Numbered from the stretch's first letter, positions 34,473-44,443 are shown. The stretch: DNA of 64,000 nucleotides from Sphingopyxis sp. USTB-05 (GCF_023822045.1 NZ_CP084712.1:3903001-3967000); one strand, 5' to 3'. The notes: a model not told the origin generated them from the sequence alone. Numbers and translations: made by a program.

Positions 34473-35234
34473 ATGAGCGAGAGCGAGCATCCACCCCGCA
34501 TCGATTGCGTGCTGATCTGCGGCGGCGTCTGGCACGACATGGACTTTGCGCGGCTCGAGCTGCTCAAACTGCTCGCCGAAGACCAGCGCGTGCGGACGCG
34601 CGTGTTCGAGAATTATGAGAATATCGAGGCGATCGAGGGTGCCGATATCCTGATCACCTACACCTGCGATGTCACCCCGTCGCTGCCCGCGCAGGAGGCG
34701 CTGAAGCGCTGGCTGACCAAGGGCGGGCGCTGGTACGCGCTGCACGGCACCAACTCGATCCTGCGCCTGCTCGATACGGGCGTATGGGACGCGCCGCGCT
34801 GGGCGCCGCTGATGATGGATCTCCTCGGCTCGCAGTTCATCAGCCATCCCGCGATCGAACCCTATACCGTCCGCGTCGCCGACCCCGACCATCCGCTCGT
34901 CGAAGGCATCGCGCCGTTCGAGACGACCGACGAACTGTATCACCTCGAAACGCATGGCGCGCTCCACGTCCTGCTCGATACGGAATGCAGCGGGCCAGGC
35001 ACCGGCTTCGTCGAGGCCGAGGATGCGCCCGGCACCTATCCGGTGTTTTATATCAAGCAGCATGGCGCGGGCGCGGTGCTTTACCTCACGCTCGGCCATT
35101 GCCGTGGGCATTACGACCTGCAGCCGATGATGGACTGGTGGCCGACGGTCGACCGCTGTGCATGGGACCTGCCGGTCTTCTACGACCTGCTGCGCCGCGG
35201 GATCGGCTGGCTGAAGGAACGCGAGCGCGTGTGA
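34473..35234 (+). CDS. ThuA-like domain protein
   Basis: A 253-residue protein with the class I glutamine-amidotransferase-like ThuA fold: VLICGGVWHDMDFARLELLK at the start, ADILITYTCD, GGRWYALHGTNSILRLLD, FISHPAIEPYTVRVADPDHP and the C-terminal TLGHCRGHYDL. ThuA-type proteins occur in sugar and trehalose utilisation, but many sit in catabolic clusters without known activity. AGGAGGAGAGG precedes the ATG. It stands alone, divergent from the SDR-ene reductase pair; a second, diverged ThuA-like gene is at 49633. Function is unknown. Confidence 0.78.
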   Translation: MSESEHPPRIDCVLICGGVWHDMDFARLELLKLLAEDQRVRTRVFENYENIEAIEGADILITYTCDVTPSLPAQEALKRWLTKGGRWYALHGTNSILRLLDTGVWDAPRWAPLMMDLLGSQFISHPAIEPYTVRVADPDHPLVEGIAPFETTDELYHLETHGALHVLLDTECSGPGTGFVEAEDAPGTYPVFYIKQHGAGAVLYLTLGHCRGHYDLQPMMDWWPTVDRCAWDLPVFYDLLRRGIGWLKERERV

Positions 35235-35276
35235 GCGGCGGTGCCCGGTATCGGCCGGGAGCGGCCCCTCTATCCT

Positions 35277-35366
35277 CGTCACCCCGGACTTGACCCGGCG
35301 TCCCGCTTTTTTTGAAGCTTGCCGGCGCGTTCAAAAGCGGGATCCCGGGTCAAGCCCGGGATGACG
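35277..35366. repeat. Interspersed palindrome, family 1
   Basis: Two 34-base arms (35277-35310 and 35333-35366) match in inverted orientation at 30 of 34 positions; they contain the CCCGGGTCAAGCCCGGGATG type core common in sphingomonad intergenic regions. It lies between the ThuA-like gene and the convergent GMC oxidoreductase and could terminate both transcripts. Confidence 0.8.
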
Positions 35367-35423
35367 GAAGTGGAGGAGATGGACGTCAGGTCCCGACCCC
35401 CCAAGCAGGCATCGTCGCATAAG

Positions 35424-37061
35424 TTACGCCACCGCCCTCAACCGTCGCCGGTCCTCGCGGATCAGCCCAGCCGCGCGGAGCGCCAGCGCCATTGCGGGGG
35501 CATTGGTGTTCCCCGTCACCGGCGACGGCATCACCGAACAGTCGACGACGCGCAGCCCGCGCACGCCATTGACGCGCAGCCGCGCGTCGGTGACCGCGCG
35601 ATTGTCGCTGCCCATCCGGCAGGTCCCGACCCCGTGCAGTCCGCATGTGGCGAGGCGGCGGAACGCCGCGAGAATCTCGGCATCGCTCTGTACCGCCGCG
35701 CCCGGCAGCAGTTCGCGTTCGACGAGGCCGACGAGGGCCGGCTGCGCCATATAGCGGCGCATCGCGTGGACCGCGGCGATCGCGGTGCGTTCATCCTCGC
35801 GCGTCGACAGCCAATTGGGTTTGATGTCGGCGGGCGCATCGCTGCCGGGGCCGGCGATCAATATACTTCCCTCGCTCGTCAGACGAAGGAGCTGGCCATA
35901 GATGGTCATCCCCGGCTTGCGGTCGATGCTGTTCAGCGGCACCGGATGCTTGTCGTCACCGAGCGCGAAAGTGTAACCGCCGAGATAGAGTTGCAGGTCG
36001 GGCCGCAGGTCGCGGCTCGTCAAGTTGAGAAAGGCACCGACCTCGAACGGCCCGGTCGCCATGATCCCGCCGCGCGTCAGCATATATTGCGCCATCGCGC
36101 GCATCAGCCCGATCCCGAAAAAACTACGGTTGCTGCCGACGTCGCGCGACAGACGGTGCGGCATCGAAAAGCCGAGATGCTCGCGCATACGCCCGCCGAC
36201 ATCGGGGGCGTCGACGACGGGCTCGACTCCTGCGGCGCGCAGTACATCGGCGGGGCCGATGCCCGATCGCTGAAGCAGCAGGGGACTCTCCAGCGTGCCG
36301 CCCGACACGATCACCTCGCCATCGCAATCGAAATGCTGGGTCTGTCCCGCGACCTTTGCCTCGACGCCCGTGACGCGCCCGCCCGCCACGATCAGCCGCT
36401 CGGCCATGGCGTATGTGACGACGTGCAGGTTCGGCCGTTTCTTCGCACGCGCGAGAAAGGTGGTCGCCGCGCTCTCGCGCCGGCCGCGCCGGACATTGTG
36501 CGAATAGAAACCGACCCGGTCCGATGTCGCGGCGTTGAGATCGTCTACAGGCCTCAGCCCCATCTCGACTCCCGCCTGCACCATCGTTTCGGCGAGAGGA
36601 TAGCTATGGATCTTGGGCGCGACGCCGACGGGTCCGCCCGCACCGCGCATCGCACTCGCGCCGAGGCCGTGATCCTCAAGGCTGCGGAAGGCGTCGGTCA
36701 TCGCGTCGCCGTTCCAGCCGGTGCAACCGAGTTTTTCCCATTCGTCATAGTCGGCGGGCTCGCCGCGGCTCCAGATCATGCCATTGACCGCCGACGATCC
36801 GCCAAGCCCCTTGCCCCGAATCCACACTTCGCCCGGCGCGCCGCCGTCGCCGCGCGGCTGCGACACGCCATAGGCCCAGATATGGTCGGGATTGGTGACG
36901 AGCTTTGCGACGCCTTTGGGGATCGCGACCCAGCGGCTGTCGTTGCTGCCGCCCGCTTCGAGCAGCAGCACGCGAACCTCTGGATCGGCGCTGAGTTGCT
37001 CGGCAAGCACGCAGCCCGCCGATCCGGCCCCAACGACGATATAGTCCCAGCTTTCCGCCAT
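35424..37061 (-). CDS. GMC family oxidoreductase
   Basis: A 545-residue flavoprotein of the glucose-methanol-choline group, oxidising a primary or secondary alcohol. The FAD motif YIVVGAGSAGCVLAEQLSAD is at the N terminus, GLGGSSAVNGMIWSRGEPAD is signature 1, VIVSGGTLESPLLLQRSGIG is signature 2, and the active-site region near the C terminus is CGLHGVGTCRMGSD with VMPSPVTGNTNAPAMALA. ATG 37061 follows AGGAGA; the longer open frame to 37196 is unsupported. It is divergent from two SDR genes, which could act on its product. Confidence 0.91.
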   Translation of the reverse strand: MAESWDYIVVGAGSAGCVLAEQLSADPEVRVLLLEAGGSNDSRWVAIPKGVAKLVTNPDHIWAYGVSQPRGDGGAPGEVWIRGKGLGGSSAVNGMIWSRGEPADYDEWEKLGCTGWNGDAMTDAFRSLEDHGLGASAMRGAGGPVGVAPKIHSYPLAETMVQAGVEMGLRPVDDLNAATSDRVGFYSHNVRRGRRESAATTFLARAKKRPNLHVVTYAMAERLIVAGGRVTGVEAKVAGQTQHFDCDGEVIVSGGTLESPLLLQRSGIGPADVLRAAGVEPVVDAPDVGGRMREHLGFSMPHRLSRDVGSNRSFFGIGLMRAMAQYMLTRGGIMATGPFEVGAFLNLTSRDLRPDLQLYLGGYTFALGDDKHPVPLNSIDRKPGMTIYGQLLRLTSEGSILIAGPGSDAPADIKPNWLSTREDERTAIAAVHAMRRYMAQPALVGLVERELLPGAAVQSDAEILAAFRRLATCGLHGVGTCRMGSDNRAVTDARLRVNGVRGLRVVDCSVMPSPVTGNTNAPAMALALRAAGLIREDRRRLRAVA

Positions 37062-37184
37062 GGCATTTCTCCTGTCCCGCCATGATGTGATCCCGAGCGG
37101 CCATCCACCGCACCTAGCGCAATAAATAGTCCCCTCGTCCTCGGCGCAGCATGATAGTGCCGGGGCAAAAAGAGGGAGGACAGG

Positions 37185-37931
37185 ATGACAGGGCAAGGCC
37201 GCGTTTCAGGCAAGATCGCGTTCGTGACCGGCGGCGCTTCGGGGCTGGGGCTCGACATCGTGCGCCGCTTCGTCGCCGAGGGCGCAAGCGTCGTCATCGC
37301 CGATATCGACGTCGCTGCGGGCGAGGCACTCGCCGCCGAACTCGGGCAGCGCTTCGTCCGGCTCGACGTATCGAAGGAGGCGGAGTGGCTCGCCGCACTC
37401 GGCACCTGCGATCGCATCGACATCCTTGTCAACAATGCGGGCATTACGACGCACGGGTCGATCGAGGATCTGACGCTCGAAGCCTTTCGTCACGAATTTT
37501 CGGTCGACGTCGACGGCGTCTTTCTGGGCTGCAAGCACGTAATCCCGAAGATGAAGGATCATGGCGGGTCGGTAGTCAACATGTCGTCGATGTGCGGCGT
37601 CCGCGCGCAGGGCGACCTTGCCGCCTATAACGCTGCCAAGGCAGCGGTGACGCACCTGACCAAGTCGGTCGCGCTGCATTATGCACGCAAGGGCTATGGC
37701 ATCCGCTGCAATTCGGTGCACCCGGGCGCGATCCATACGCCGATCCTCGACAAGGTGATGGCGCAGGTCGCCGACGGACAGGCGCTCTACGATAGCTGGG
37801 TCGCGACGCATCCTGTGGGAAGGCTCGGCAAGCCCGAGGAAATTTCGGCGATCGTCCTTTATCTCGCCTCCGACGAGTCCGCCTTTGCGACGGGCGCCGA
37901 GTTTCGCATCGACGGCGGCAGTTCGCTGTGA
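37185..37931 (+). CDS. SDR family oxidoreductase
   Basis: A 248-residue classical SDR: VTGGASGLGLDIVRRFVAEG, DRIDILVNNAG, the active-site NMSSMCG serine with YNAAK, and ATGAEFRIDGGSSL at the end. The ATG follows GGGAGGA. The stop overlaps the GTG of a second SDR gene by four bases, so the two are made together and may handle different hydroxyl groups or stereoisomers of one substrate. Divergent from the GMC oxidoreductase. Confidence 0.9.
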   Translation: MTGQGRVSGKIAFVTGGASGLGLDIVRRFVAEGASVVIADIDVAAGEALAAELGQRFVRLDVSKEAEWLAALGTCDRIDILVNNAGITTHGSIEDLTLEAFRHEFSVDVDGVFLGCKHVIPKMKDHGGSVVNMSSMCGVRAQGDLAAYNAAKAAVTHLTKSVALHYARKGYGIRCNSVHPGAIHTPILDKVMAQVADGQALYDSWVATHPVGRLGKPEEISAIVLYLASDESAFATGAEFRIDGGSSL

Positions 37932-38644
37932 CGGCGGGCCGTCTCGCCGGCCGCGCCGCGCTCGTCACCGGCGCCGGGTCGGGCATCGGCCTCGCGACCG
38001 CCAAACGCCTGACTGCCGACGGCGCGCAGGTGCTTACCACCGATCGCGCGGGTGAGGTCGACATTGTCGCCGATGTCACCGCGCCCGGCGCCAACGCCCG
38101 ACTGGTCGCCGACGCCGAGGCGCGTTTCGGGCGGCTCGACATCGTCGTCGCCTGCGCGGGGATCACCGGCTTGGAAATGCTCGACGGGGCCGGCGACGAA
38201 TTTTTCGACGCGATGATGGCGGTCAACGTCACCGCGGTATTTCGCCTGATGCGCGACGCATTGCCGCTGCTCAAGCGTTCGTCATATGGCCGGATCGTCC
38301 TGATTGGATCGGTGATGTCGAGCTTTGGCGAGGCCGGGATGACCGCCTATAGCGCGTCGAAACATGCGGTGCTCGGCATGACGAAATCGGTCGCGGCCGA
38401 GGTCGGTGCGTTCGGGATCACGGTCAATTGCATACAGCCCGGCGCGATCGACACGCCGATGACCGCGCCCGCCTTTGCCGCGATGCCCGAATTCAGACAA
38501 CGCTGGATCGACAAGGCCGCATTGGGCCGGCTCGGACAGCCCGAAGATATCGCCGACGTCGCTGCCTTTCTGGCCTCCGACGACGCGCGATTCATGTCCG
38601 GACATGGGGTTTTCGTCGACGGCGGGGCAACACAACGCCAATAA
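37928..38644 (+). CDS. SDR family oxidoreductase
   Basis: A 238-residue classical SDR: VTGAGSGIGLATAKRLTADG, VVACAGITG, the active-site serine strand LIGSVMSSFG with YSASK, and MSGHGVFVDGGATQRQ at the C terminus. GTG start overlapping the preceding SDR stop. It is only distantly similar to its neighbour, so the pair is not a recent duplication. A TonB receptor gene follows after 130 bases with its own ribosome-binding site. Confidence 0.9.
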   Translation: MTAGRLAGRAALVTGAGSGIGLATAKRLTADGAQVLTTDRAGEVDIVADVTAPGANARLVADAEARFGRLDIVVACAGITGLEMLDGAGDEFFDAMMAVNVTAVFRLMRDALPLLKRSSYGRIVLIGSVMSSFGEAGMTAYSASKHAVLGMTKSVAAEVGAFGITVNCIQPGAIDTPMTAPAFAAMPEFRQRWIDKAALGRLGQPEDIADVAAFLASDDARFMSGHGVFVDGGATQRQ

Positions 38645-38774
38645 AATCAATATGTTATGATCCGTCACGGCATGCCTGATATTTTTGATGATTGTTGAAT
38701 CGGGGTATTAAGCGGACCTTCCCCTCCAACGTGACCGGCGAGCCTATGCGCCGGCGCGAGGAGGGAGGAACGCG

Positions 38775-41168
38775 ATGATCACGCATGCCCGAATGCTGCC
38801 TGCTGTTTACGCCACCGTATCGCTCGCCGCACTGGCGATCGCCACCCCGGCAGCGGCCCAGGAGGCCCCCGTCGAAGAAAGCAGCGGCGGTGCCATCCGC
38901 GAGATCGTCGTCACCGCGCAGAAGCGCGAGGAAAGCATCCAGTCGATTCCGATCGCGGTGACCGCGCTCGATGAAAAGGCGCTGGAATCGGCGACGATCG
39001 ACGATATCCGCGATATCGCCGGCCGCGTCCCCAGCCTCGTCGTCGACTCGGTCGGCGCGGGCCCAAGCGCCGCCGCCATCGCGATCCGCGGCATCAGCTT
39101 CGAGGATATCGAAAAAAGCTTCGACCCCGCAGTCGGCGTCGTTGTCGACGGTGTGTTCATCGGGACCAACACCGGCCAGCTTCTCGACAGCTTCGACCTC
39201 GAACGGCTCGAAGTCCTTCGCGGGCCGCAAGGCACCCTGTTCGGCCGCAATACGATCGGCGGCGTGATCAATGTCATCCGCACCCGCCCGACCGAGGATT
39301 TCGGCGTGCGCGGCCAGTTCGCCTACAGCCGTTTCGACACCAAGCGCGCGCGCCTTGTCGTCAACACCGGCAAGCTCGGCGATTTCATCGCGCTCAAGGC
39401 GTTCGGCTATTACGATAAGACCGACGGCTTTTATCACAATGTCACCAAGGACCGCCGCGAGGGCAAATATGAAACGCTGACGGGCGGCGTCACCGCGCTG
39501 ATCACGCCGAGCGACGCGATCACCGCGCAGGTCACCTATCAGCACACGCGCGAACGCGGCGAAACCGTCGCATCGGCGCTGTCCGAAACCGGCCGCGATG
39601 TCATCTGCGCCGCCCCTGGCGCGCCCGGCTTTTCGCCCGCCGCAGAATGCAACCGCTGGTCGTTGCCAGCGCATGGCCTCTACACGACGTTCCAGAATAT
39701 CGAGACCCCGGTCCGCAACAATGTCGACAGCATCACGGGCAATATCGACATCGACCTCAGCGACAATCTGACGTTGTCGTCGGTCACCGGATACATCAAG
39801 AACCGGGAGTCCGTGACGCAGGATTTCGACGGCAGTTCAGCCAATTTCTTCGACACGCGGCGCCAACAGAAATACAAGCAGTTCAGCCAGGAACTGCGCC
39901 TGCTCGCCGACTTCGATACGGTCAACGTCCTGCTCGGCGGCTATTATTTCGACAGCTCGTACACGCTAGACCAGTCGACCAATTTCGGCGTCGTTCTCGG
40001 TCAGGGTTCGACCGCGGTGCTGCGCCAATATGTCGATCACAGCGCCAAATCCTACGCCGGCTTTGCCGATGCGCAGATCAACCTGACCGACGCGTTCAAA
40101 ATTTCGCTCGGCGCGCGCTACACCAAGGACAAGAAGGAAATCTTCAACAACTATGGTCGGATCGGCGCGCTCGTCCGCATCACGCTGCCGACTTTTGACG
40201 GCATGTCGTGCGTCGCGGTGACCGGAACGACAAGCCCCGCGCCGGGCGTGGTGATCCCGGTTTATAGCGCGGCAAACAACTGCTCCGGCAGCGACAGCTT
40301 CGACAAATTCACCTGGCGCGCCAACGCCGAATATACGATCGAACCCGGCAAGCTCGTCTATGCGTCCTTCTCACGCGGGTTCCGCTCGGGCGGGTTCAAC
40401 GGCCGCGCGGCATCGCCGACGTCGCTCGGGCCGTATCAGCCCGAAACGGTCGACGCCTATGAGGTCGGGCTCAAGGCCGACTGGCTCGACCGCACGCTGC
40501 GCACCAACCTCGCCTTCTATTACACCAAATATGACAATAAGCAGGAAGAGGTGGTGCAGCCCTCGCCCCCGGGTTCGTCGAGCCCGCAGGAAACGGTCGT
40601 GCGCAATGCCTCTTCGGCCGACATCAAGGGGTTTGAAGCCGAAATCATCGCGCAGATGACGGATTCTTTCAGCTTCAACGCTTCGTTCAGTTACACTGAT
40701 GCCAAATATAAGAATTTCTTCAACGACATCGTCGGCCTGACGCCCGGCAGCCCGGCCGACGGCATTGCGGACGATGTGTCGACGCTGACGCTGCGCCGCG
40801 CGCCCAAATATCAATGGTCGGCGGGGCTCAACTATTCGAAGGAAATCGGCTCGGGCCGCTTCGATGCGTCGACGCTGCTGCGGTATCAGAGCAAATATGT
40901 GACCTGCATCGCGCCGAACCGCCCGGTCGTCCCGGGCGCGGTGACCAACGACAATCGCTGCTTCACCGAGGATCGCGAAAATCTGTCGGCGCAGATCGGC
41001 TACACCTTCCTGCTTGGCGACGATCGCGAAGTCAGCCTGGCGTTGTTCGGCCGCAACCTCACCAACCACAAGGGCCTGTCGTCGACCCTGCCGGTCGCGG
41101 GTCTCTTCACCTTCGGCGCAGCACAGGCGCCGCGCACCTACGGGGTCGAGCTCGGCTTCCGTTTCTGA
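38775..41168 (+). CDS. TonB-dependent outer membrane receptor
   Basis: A 797-residue receptor without an STN domain. The signal peptide ends near residue 28 (ATPAAAQ). REIVVTAQKREESIQSIPIA is the TonB-box/plug start, LEVLRGPQGTLFGRNTIGGV the plug landmark, and the barrel ends in GVELGFRF. It resembles the first receptor (8490) in type but not closely in sequence. ATG 38775 follows GGGAGGA. Downstream are a carotenoid-cleavage-type dioxygenase and an acyl-CoA synthetase, separated by a hairpin. Likely importer of the hydrophobic substrate of region D. Confidence 0.93.
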   Translation: MITHARMLPAVYATVSLAALAIATPAAAQEAPVEESSGGAIREIVVTAQKREESIQSIPIAVTALDEKALESATIDDIRDIAGRVPSLVVDSVGAGPSAAAIAIRGISFEDIEKSFDPAVGVVVDGVFIGTNTGQLLDSFDLERLEVLRGPQGTLFGRNTIGGVINVIRTRPTEDFGVRGQFAYSRFDTKRARLVVNTGKLGDFIALKAFGYYDKTDGFYHNVTKDRREGKYETLTGGVTALITPSDAITAQVTYQHTRERGETVASALSETGRDVICAAPGAPGFSPAAECNRWSLPAHGLYTTFQNIETPVRNNVDSITGNIDIDLSDNLTLSSVTGYIKNRESVTQDFDGSSANFFDTRRQQKYKQFSQELRLLADFDTVNVLLGGYYFDSSYTLDQSTNFGVVLGQGSTAVLRQYVDHSAKSYAGFADAQINLTDAFKISLGARYTKDKKEIFNNYGRIGALVRITLPTFDGMSCVAVTGTTSPAPGVVIPVYSAANNCSGSDSFDKFTWRANAEYTIEPGKLVYASFSRGFRSGGFNGRAASPTSLGPYQPETVDAYEVGLKADWLDRTLRTNLAFYYTKYDNKQEEVVQPSPPGSSSPQETVVRNASSADIKGFEAEIIAQMTDSFSFNASFSYTDAKYKNFFNDIVGLTPGSPADGIADDVSTLTLRRAPKYQWSAGLNYSKEIGSGRFDASTLLRYQSKYVTCIAPNRPVVPGAVTNDNRCFTEDRENLSAQIGYTFLLGDDREVSLALFGRNLTNHKGLSSTLPVAGLFTFGAAQAPRTYGVELGFRF

Positions 41169-41232
41169 CGAAGATACGGCCCCGCCACGGGCACGGCGGG
41201 ATCGCAAGGGGGAACCCAAAAAAGGGGGACGG

Positions 41233-41255
41233 GGGGCGGCGCAATGCACCGCCCC
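41233..41255 (+). terminator. Possible terminator hairpin after TonB receptor
   Basis: GGGGCGG and CCGCCCC form a seven-base-pair stem with a nine-base loop, followed by TTGTT. A weaker stem CCCGCC/GGCGGG lies just before it. The T tract is poor, so partial termination before the dioxygenase gene is more likely than a full stop. Confidence 0.35.
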
Positions 41256-41281
41256 TTGTTCGATGATCAGAGGGATTCACG

Positions 41282-42742
41282 ATGACGCAGGCCTTTTTCG
41301 ACCACCCTTTTCTTTCGGGGCATCACCAGCCCGTGCGGTTCGAGGCGACCGCCCCTGACCTGATCGTCGATGGCGAGATTCCCGACGATCTGGTCGGCGT
41401 TTTCTACCGCAACGGTCCCGAGCCGCTCTATCCGACGCGCGAGGGCGAGTATCACTGGTTCGACGGCGACGGCATGGTCTATGCCTTTCATATCGAAGGT
41501 GGCCGCGCGTCGATGCTCAACCGCTGGGTGCGGACCGAGAAGTTCGAGATGGAGAAGGCCGCGGGCAAACGCCTTTTCGGCCTGTTCGGCAATCCGATGA
41601 CCGCCGACCCGTCGACGCAGGGAAAGCGATACAACACCGCCAACACCAATATCATCGTGCATGGCGGCAAGCTGCTCGCGCTGATGGAGGGCGCGCCCGC
41701 GGTCGAGCTCGATCCGCGCACGCTCGAGACGCTGGGCGAGGAACATTATGGCGGGACGATCACCACGACCTTCTCCGCCCATCCCAAGATCGACCATCAT
41801 ACCGGCGAACTCGTCAATATCGGCGCGATGATCAACGGCCCGATGGGCGCCGCGCAAATTCGTTATGACGTGATTGCTGCCGACGGCAGCGTGCGCAAGG
41901 CCGAGCTGATCGACATGCCGCACAATGCGTTGATGCACACGTTCTTTCTGACCGAAAACTGGGTCGTCTTCCCGGTGATTCCGATCGACGTCGATCTCGG
42001 CCGGTTCATGAAGGGCGGCCCGATGACCGCGTGGGTCAACAATCGTCCGACCAAATTCGCCGTGATGCCGCGCGAAGGATCGGCGAGCGATGTGCGCTGG
42101 TTCGATTACGAGCCGCGCCACATGTTCCACGAGCTCAACGTCTGGGAACAGGATGGCAAGATCATCGCCGATGTCGCAGCGGCAAACGGGACAGCGCTGT
42201 TCCCCGACGAAACGGGCGTGAAACGGACGCACGGCGACACGCAGCAGAGCCTGCGCCGCTGGACGATCGATCCGCGCACCAATTCGGGGGGCAGCTGGAT
42301 CAAGGAAGAGACGCTCAACGACCGCGATATCCAGTTTCCGCGTCCCGACGACCGCTTCGTCACGCGCGCGTCGCGGCACAGCTTTGCCAACATCAACCTC
42401 AACAGCCGCGACGGGCGTGCCGAAGGGATGGACGGCGTGCTGCGTTTCGACACCGTCAGCGGCACCGAAGATGTTTATCACTTCGGCAACGGCGCCTCGT
42501 GCGGCGAACTGATTTTCGCTCCCAAAGTGGGCGCGCAGGGCGAAGGCGATGGCTATGCGATGACGCTCGTTCACCGTGCCGGTGCAGCGACGAGCGAACT
42601 CGCGATATTTGCCGCGCTCGACATTGCAGCGGGACCGATCGCGACGATCCAGGTCCCCTTCCGCGTGCCGTCGGGTTTCCATTGCAATTTCTATGCTGCG
42701 GACTCCAGTCTCTATCGGCAGGCGCTGGGCGAAGCAGCATAA
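41282..42742 (+). CDS. Carotenoid oxygenase family dioxygenase (lignostilbene/carotenoid cleavage type)
   Basis: A 486-residue seven-bladed propeller enzyme that splits an alkene to two carbonyls with O2 and Fe(II). The four iron-ligand histidines are in place: FSAHPKID (about 167), MHTFFLTENW (about 219), HMFHELNVWE (about 283) and VPSGFHCNFY (about 466); FYRNGPEP is the usual N-terminal motif. The last motif has HC where most relatives have HG. The family covers apocarotenoid, stilbene and isoeugenol cleavage. Between a TonB receptor and an acyl-CoA synthetase, cleavage followed by CoA activation of the product acid is a reasonable reading. Confidence 0.9.
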   Translation: MTQAFFDHPFLSGHHQPVRFEATAPDLIVDGEIPDDLVGVFYRNGPEPLYPTREGEYHWFDGDGMVYAFHIEGGRASMLNRWVRTEKFEMEKAAGKRLFGLFGNPMTADPSTQGKRYNTANTNIIVHGGKLLALMEGAPAVELDPRTLETLGEEHYGGTITTTFSAHPKIDHHTGELVNIGAMINGPMGAAQIRYDVIAADGSVRKAELIDMPHNALMHTFFLTENWVVFPVIPIDVDLGRFMKGGPMTAWVNNRPTKFAVMPREGSASDVRWFDYEPRHMFHELNVWEQDGKIIADVAAANGTALFPDETGVKRTHGDTQQSLRRWTIDPRTNSGGSWIKEETLNDRDIQFPRPDDRFVTRASRHSFANINLNSRDGRAEGMDGVLRFDTVSGTEDVYHFGNGASCGELIFAPKVGAQGEGDGYAMTLVHRAGAATSELAIFAALDIAAGPIATIQVPFRVPSGFHCNFYAADSSLYRQALGEAA

Positions 42743-42750
42743 ACCACCGT

Positions 42751-42832
42751 CGTCATTGCGAGGAGCGAAGCGACGCGGCAATCCAGCTTGGCGTAAACCG
42801 CTCTGGATTGCTTCGCTTCGCTCGCAATGACG
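42751..42832. repeat. Interspersed palindrome, family 2 (copy 1)
   Basis: An inverted repeat beginning CGTCATTGCGAGGAGCGAAG and ending CTTCGCTCGCAATGACG, with the inner arms AATCCAG/CTGGATT. Related copies are at 44464-44539, 56445-56536 and a short one at 59885-59914. All lie between genes. Confidence 0.85.
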
Positions 42833-42856
42833 GTGTTAGGCAGGAGCTAAGAGCAG

Positions 42857-44443
42857 GTGGAACCCAAGGTCGCAGCATTTGAACGGGTCGCCGATGTCGC
42901 GCGACGGAACGCCCGCGAGCGGCCCGACAAGATCCTGTTCCATTTCGAAGGGCGCGCCACGCGCTACGACGAATTTGACGCGAACAGCAGCCGGGGCGCG
43001 AACGCGCTGATCGCGCTCGGGCTGAAACCCGACGACCGCGTCGCGTATCTTGGCAAGAACAGCGATATCTATTTCGAGCTGGTGATGGCGGTCGCCAAGG
43101 CAGGCGGCGTGATGACGCCAGTCAACTGGCGGCTCGCGGTTCCCGAGATTGCGTGGATCATCGACAATTGCGGCGCGCGCATCCTGTTCGTCGGCCCCGA
43201 GTTCACCGACCTAGTCGCTGCAAACCGCGACGCTTTTCCGGGCGTGGAGCATGTGATCGCCACCGAAGGCGCCGCAGGCGGCTTTGCCGATTATCGGACC
43301 TGGCGTGACAGCTTCGCCGACACCGACCCCGACGTGCCGCGCGGCACAGCAGACGCGGTGATCCAGATGTATACGTCGGGCACCACCGGCAAGCCGAAGG
43401 GCGCGGTGCTCACCAACGGGTCGGTCTTGCGATCGAAACTCGACCGCGACCCCGCGCTGCAAGCCGATTGGGAACGCTGGGAAGCCGATGATGTCGGGCT
43501 CGTCGCGATGCCCTGCTTTCATATCGGCGGCACCGGCTATGGCATCACCGTGATGACCAATGGCGCGACGGGGGTGATCACGCGCGAATTCGATCCGGGC
43601 GGGGTACTCGACCTGATCGAAGCTTATGGCATCTCGAAAATCTTCATGGTGCCCGCAGCGATGCAGATCATCGTCAATCAGCAGCGCGCGCGCGACGTCG
43701 ATTTTTCGCGCCTCCGCCATATCGCCTATGGCGCCTCGCCGATCCCGCTCGACCTGCTGCGCCAGTGCATCGACATCTTCCAGTGCGGTTTCGTCCAGAT
43801 GTACGGAATGACCGAGACGTCGGGAACGATCGCCGCGCTGCCGCCCGAAGATCATGACCCGGCGGGCAACGAGCGGATGCGGTCGGTCGGCAAGCCGCTG
43901 CGCGGCGTCGAAATGCGCGTGATCGACGCCGACGGCAACCCCCTGCCCCCGCGTGAAATCGGCGAGATCGCGATCCGGACGCAGGCCAATATGCGCGAAT
44001 ATTGGGGCCGCCCCGAAGCGACCGCGGAGACGATCGACCGCGACGGCTGGCTACGCACCGGCGACGCCGGCTACACCGATGAGGACGGCTATTTCTACCT
44101 CCACGACCGGGTGAAAGACATGATCATCTCGGGCGGCGAGAATGTCTATCCGGCCGAGGTCGAGAATGCGATCTACGGCCACCCCGCGGTCGCCGACGTT
44201 GCGATTGTCGGCGTTCCCGACGACAAATGGGGCGAAGCGGTGAAGGCCTGCGTCGTGCTGCGCGACGGTGCGAGCGCCGATAGCGCCGACATCATCGGCT
44301 GGGCGCGGACACGGATTGCGGGCTACAAGTGCCCCAAGTCGGTCGACTTCATTCCCGCGCTGCCGCGCAATCCGTCGGGCAAGATCCTCCGCCGCGAACT
44401 GCGTGCGCCCTATTGGGAAGGGCGCGAGCGGCAGATCAGCTAG
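42857..44443 (+). CDS. Acyl-CoA synthetase (AMP-forming)
   Basis: A 528-residue ANL ligase: phosphate loop MYTSGTTGKPKGAVL (about 171-185), QMYGMTETSGTIAALP, the hinge WLRTGDAGYTDEDGYFYLHD and the C-terminal catalytic lysine in LPRNPSGKILRREL. GTG 42857 with AGGAG about ten bases upstream. It probably activates the carboxylic acid made by the upstream dioxygenase or imported by the receptor, feeding the acyl-CoA dehydrogenases at 51.7-55.5 kb. It is about equally distant from the region A ligase, so no recent duplication. Confidence 0.91.
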   Translation: MEPKVAAFERVADVARRNARERPDKILFHFEGRATRYDEFDANSSRGANALIALGLKPDDRVAYLGKNSDIYFELVMAVAKAGGVMTPVNWRLAVPEIAWIIDNCGARILFVGPEFTDLVAANRDAFPGVEHVIATEGAAGGFADYRTWRDSFADTDPDVPRGTADAVIQMYTSGTTGKPKGAVLTNGSVLRSKLDRDPALQADWERWEADDVGLVAMPCFHIGGTGYGITVMTNGATGVITREFDPGGVLDLIEAYGISKIFMVPAAMQIIVNQQRARDVDFSRLRHIAYGASPIPLDLLRQCIDIFQCGFVQMYGMTETSGTIAALPPEDHDPAGNERMRSVGKPLRGVEMRVIDADGNPLPPREIGEIAIRTQANMREYWGRPEATAETIDRDGWLRTGDAGYTDEDGYFYLHDRVKDMIISGGENVYPAEVENAIYGHPAVADVAIVGVPDDKWGEAVKACVVLRDGASADSADIIGWARTRIAGYKCPKSVDFIPALPRNPSGKILRRELRAPYWEGRERQIS

